Assembly: GCA_030431085.1 (NCBI GenBank)
Contig: JAUIJW010000010.1
Coordinates: 1 to 25,017 of the forward strand
Source of the DNA: Bacteroidia bacterium
GTDB lineage: Bacteria > Bacteroidota > Bacteroidia > Flavobacteriales > Flavobacteriaceae
Direction: 5' to 3'
Length of the DNA stretch: 25,017 nt
Shown: in pieces, positions 22,536 through 25,017 of the stretch
Layout of the letters: every line of letters begins with the position of its first letter
How positions within the stretch are numbered: the stretch's first letter is position 1
Translations under genes and position numbers: made by a program
Notes under the pieces: generated by a model
What the model was told of the DNA's origin: nothing
The model's database searches: none
Seen by the model: only the letters and a program-made list of their open reading frames with translations

Positions 22536-23870
22536 TTATTTGTCGGTTATTGCATAGATATAACCATCACAACTTCCAAAATACACAACTTGATTATTTA
22601 CTATGGGCGAAGAAAGAATTGCACCAGTATTACTAAAGAATTTTTTGGTAAACTTAGATAAGGAAGGCATGTCTGTAATGCCTCTTACTTGCGCCATATA
22701 CTTATCTATAATAAGTATTCCATGGTCGTCAAATAATTGTAATGTATCAGTTTTTAATCCTTCTGTTTTATATTGCCAATTTACTTTTCCATCGCTTAAA
22801 TCAATCCCAAATAACCTTCCATTTGCCGAACCAATATAAGCCATAGAGCTATCGATAGCAGGGCTAGAAAAAGTGTATGCATTGGTTTTGGTAGTATAAA
22901 TTATTTGCCCGGTTTTTTTGTCTATGGAATAAAAGTTAAAAGCATCTGATGACCCTGTAAATATATTTGTTTCGCCTATTGCAGAAGAACTTGGCATCCA
23001 TGATCCTTCAAATTCGTTATTTGTCCATAAAACTTCACCATTTTCAATACTTAAAGCATAGTATTTGGCATTTCGTGATCCAATATAAACAGTACCTTTT
23101 TTATCAATGGAAGGAGATGCTTGTATACCAATATAAATATAATCTTTAGTGTCATTCCCGGCTGTAAATTTCCAGATTTCTTCACCAGTATTGGTATTTA
23201 AGGCATAAATATTACTATCCCAAGAACCAACTACCAAAGTATTGTTATATATTGCTGGAGAAGAATGAACTCCTCCTTTAGTTTTGAACTGCCATAATTT
23301 ATCACCATTTTTTGTATTTAAAGCATAGATGTTTGCATCGCTAGAACCGAAAAAAACGGTATCTCCTTTAATGGCTGCTGAAGAGAGATAAAAATCCCAA
23401 AAGTCAGGTTTAAATTCTTTGTCAAAATAATCTTTTACCAAAAACTTACTTTCCCCTTCTGTTTCAAATTCCCAAATCAAGTTTCCGTTTTTTTGATTTA
23501 GACAATAAAAGAATCCATCATAACTTAAAAACATTACTTTGTTATTAGTTAAGACTGGCGTACTGTTAACAGCACCATTTGTTTTGAACTTCCAAATTAC
23601 CTCACCAGTTGTGGCGTTTATCGCATACAGATTTTTATCTTCACTTCCAATAAACAAGGTATTGTCGACTATAACTGGGGATCCAATAACTTGTCCACCG
23701 GTTTTCACTTTCCACAATGTTTTCGGATTTTTTGTAACGGATGCAGATGTAAAATTTGCAGTATGAGTATTATTACCCAGAAACACACTATTTTTATTAC
23801 TATGGCTTTTTGGTTGGCTACAAGAAATTACAAATGATATAAGGCACAGAATGAGAATTGAATTCTTCAT
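22536..23870 (-). CDS. PQQ-like eight-bladed beta-propeller lipoprotein (BamB-like)
   Basis: A 444-residue exported lipoprotein. The signal is MKNSILILCLISFVISC, with the lipidated Cys17 after VIS. Eight repeats of about 40 residues follow, each with a pattern such as SSPAIYNNTLVVGSWDSNIYALN plus a G-x-x-x-W segment: starts near GSPVIVDNT, NSTPVLTNN, LSSAAIKGD, HSSPAIYNN, QASPSIDKK, MPSSSAIGE, FSSPAIDSS and LSSPIVNNQ. This is the PQQ-repeat propeller seen in BamB and in quinoprotein-like scaffolds; no quinone-binding or catalytic residues can be claimed. A longer reading to 23918 exists, but it would start inside the lpd terminator hairpin, so the ATG at 23870 is preferred. Confidence 0.85.
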   Translation of the reverse strand: MKNSILILCLISFVISCSQPKSHSNKNSVFLGNNTHTANFTSASVTKNPKTLWKVKTGGQVIGSPVIVDNTLFIGSEDKNLYAINATTGEVIWKFKTNGAVNSTPVLTNNKVMFLSYDGFFYCLNQKNGNLIWEFETEGESKFLVKDYFDKEFKPDFWDFYLSSAAIKGDTVFFGSSDANIYALNTKNGDKLWQFKTKGGVHSSPAIYNNTLVVGSWDSNIYALNTNTGEEIWKFTAGNDTKDYIYIGIQASPSIDKKGTVYIGSRNAKYYALSIENGEVLWTNNEFEGSWMPSSSAIGETNIFTGSSDAFNFYSIDKKTGQIIYTTKTNAYTFSSPAIDSSMAYIGSANGRLFGIDLSDGKVNWQYKTEGLKTDTLQLFDDHGILIIDKYMAQVRGITDMPSLSKFTKKFFSNTGAILSSPIVNNQVVYFGSCDGYIYAITDK

Positions 23871-23900
23871 GGAATTTTTAATAGTTTTAAGGTAAATGTA

Positions 23901-23931
23901 AAATAAAAAAGCGAACAAAAATGTTCGCTTT
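23901..23931 (-). terminator. Intrinsic terminator of lpd
   Basis: AAAGCGAAC (23908-23916) and GTTCGCTTT (23923-23931) form a perfect 9-bp stem with a 6-nt loop. On the minus strand the stem is followed by TTTTTTATTT (23910-23901, partly within the stem). It lies 24 bp past the lpd stop codon, so it should end the lpd transcript. Confidence 0.88.
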
Positions 23932-23954
23932 AGGTTTTATATATTACAAAATTC

Positions 23955-25017
23955 TTATATATGCAAAGCTCTGTCTTCTGTTGCAGCTAAAGCAGCTTCT
24001 TTGATAGCTTCTGTAAATGTTGGATGAGCATGACTCATGCGAGAAATGTCTTCTGCACTAGCACGATACTCCATGGCAACCACAGCTTCTGCTATCATAT
24101 CTGCAGCTCTAGCGCCTACCATGTGTACGCCTAAAATTTCATCTGTATTTTTATCGGCCAATACTTTTACAAATCCATCTAAATCCATGCTTGCTCTACT
24201 TCTTCCTAAAGCGCGCATAGGGAATTGCCCTGTTTTGTATGCAATGCCAGCCTCCTTTAACTGTTCTTCAGTTTTACCAACAGCAGCAACTTCTGGCCAA
24301 GTATATACCACTCCAGGAATTAAGTTGTAGTTGATATGTGGCTTTTGACCTGCTAAGGTTTCGGCTACAAACACCCCTTCTTCTTCCGCTTTATGGGCCA
24401 ACATAGCGCCTTTAACTACATCGCCAATGGCATAAATATTTTTGGTAGAAGTTTGTAAGTGCTCATTCACTTCTATTTGCCCTCTTTCGGTAATTTTTAT
24501 TCCAGCAGCTTCCGCATTTAATCTATCGGTATAAGGGCGTCGTCCTACAGAAACCAAACAGTAATCTCCCTTTATTTCAACTTCATTCCCTTTTTTATCA
24601 TCAGCCTTAACAACAATTTCATCACCAACCCTTTCTACAGATTTTACCTTGTGAGATGTTTTGATTTTAAATTTTTGTTTTTTTAGTACTTTGGTCAATT
24701 CTTTAGATAAACCTGCATCCATCGTTGGGATAAGTCGGTCCATAAATTCTACCACAGTAACTTCGGCCCCTAAACGTTTGTACACTTGACCAAGCTCTAG
24801 CCCAATTACGCCACCTCCAATAACGATAAGGTGTTTAGGGATTTCTTTAAGCTTTAGGGCTTCTGTAGAAGTAATAATTCTTTCTTTATCTAGATTGATA
24901 AATGGCAAATTAGATGGTTTACTGCCTGTGGCAATAATGGTATTTTTTGCTTCAATTTCTGTACTTTCTTCCCCTTCAATGGTAATATGTGTAGCATCTT
25001 TAAACGTACCAACTCCG
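23955..25017 (-). CDS. lpd: Dihydrolipoyl dehydrogenase, 5' part outside the window
   Basis: The E3 component of 2-oxoacid dehydrogenase complexes, reoxidising dihydrolipoamide with FAD and NAD. The frame stays open to the window edge: translation upstream of the first internal Met reads GVGTFKDATHITIEG and AKNTIIATGSKPSNLPFIN, standard Lpd sequence. The FAD-binding N-terminus with the redox cysteine pair is therefore beyond the window. Visible parts are the NAD-binding motif IVIGGGVIGLELGQVYKRLG, the second FAD motif NIYAIGDVVKGAMLAHKAEEEG, and the catalytic C-terminal HAHPTFTEAIKEAA. The Met at 24908 is internal and not a start. A strong terminator follows. Confidence 0.95.
   Translation of the reverse strand, partial: GVGTFKDATHITIEGEESTEIEAKNTIIATGSKPSNLPFINLDKERIITSTEALKLKEIPKHLIVIGGGVIGLELGQVYKRLGAEVTVVEFMDRLIPTMDAGLSKELTKVLKKQKFKIKTSHKVKSVERVGDEIVVKADDKKGNEVEIKGDYCLVSVGRRPYTDRLNAEAAGIKITERGQIEVNEHLQTSTKNIYAIGDVVKGAMLAHKAEEEGVFVAETLAGQKPHINYNLIPGVVYTWPEVAAVGKTEEQLKEAGIAYKTGQFPMRALGRSRASMDLDGFVKVLADKNTDEILGVHMVGARAADMIAEAVVAMEYRASAEDISRMSHAHPTFTEAIKEAALAATEDRALHI

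Noticed and set aside
22967..23766. Open frames of 60-75 codons on the + strand within the propeller gene
   Set aside because: They are antisense shadows of the repeat-rich coding sequence and carry no family features.
23871..23918. Longer N-terminus of the propeller lipoprotein starting at 23918
   Set aside because: The start would lie inside the lpd terminator stem and would place extra residues before a complete lipoprotein signal peptide.
24908..24908. Start of lpd at the first visible Met
   Set aside because: The reading frame continues upstream to the window edge with typical Lpd sequence, so this Met is internal.
1..25017. CRISPR arrays, insertion sequences, integrases, tRNA or rRNA genes
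   Set aside because: No regularly spaced repeats, transposase or integrase motifs, or recognisable tRNA or rRNA sequences were seen; the window reads as stable core genome.

Overview
The window looks like a chromosomal segment from a flavobacterium (Bacteroidota, probably Flavobacteriaceae). The DNA is AT-rich, genes lack clear Shine-Dalgarno sequences, and arginine is written mainly as AGA. Some upstream regions carry matches to the Bacteroidota promoter element TAnnTTTG. A DUF4837 lipoprotein, LysM-type MltD transglycosylases and an arginine operon built around an N-acylornithine (succinylornithine-type) transcarbamylase point the same way. Family assignments come from motifs read by eye; no database search was possible.

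Layout. (1) Positions 1-181 hold the 3' end of an apbE-like gene on the + strand. (2) Positions 178-5240 are on the minus strand: an alpha/beta hydrolase, two paralogous MltD-like lytic transglycosylases with LysM repeats, and a DUF4837 lipoprotein, all linked to the cell envelope or lipids. (3) Positions 5360-9542, minus strand, are a two-gene translesion-synthesis cassette: a Y-family polymerase followed 10 bp later by a second, shorter DnaE. (4) Positions 9543-10392 are an 850-bp region without conventional genes. Its distal part is a regulatory leader with two short ORFs whose ends are packed with arginine codons. (5) Positions 10393-21178, + strand, are one tight eleven-gene operon: GNAT acyltransferase, argG, argC, proC, argD, proA, proB, argF', argB, argE, argH. 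(6) Positions 21180-25017, minus strand, hold pabB, an eight-bladed PQQ-propeller lipoprotein and the 3' part of lpd, which ends at a clear intrinsic terminator.

The operon appears to encode all of proline synthesis (ProB, ProA, ProC) and all of arginine synthesis through N-acylated intermediates. The GNAT protein is the likely enzyme for the first step. ArgB, ArgC and ArgD convert acylglutamate to acylornithine, ArgF' carbamoylates it, ArgE removes the acyl group, and ArgG and ArgH finish arginine.

The most interesting observation is upstream of this operon. Two consecutive leader ORFs (10099-10167, 22 aa, ending IRRSPERRRK; 10219-10308, 29 aa, ending STRCIRRRP) carry nine arginine codons, all CGC or CGT, codons that are almost absent from the operon genes I counted. 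The second ORF is followed by a weak hairpin with a short U-run, which could compete with an alternative 12-bp helix. This looks like a ribosome-mediated arginine attenuator with two sensing peptides in tandem, possibly combined with a repressor operator at an AT-only palindrome (10059-10082). This is inference from sequence. A promoter-like motif downstream of the leaders is a competing explanation that must be tested.
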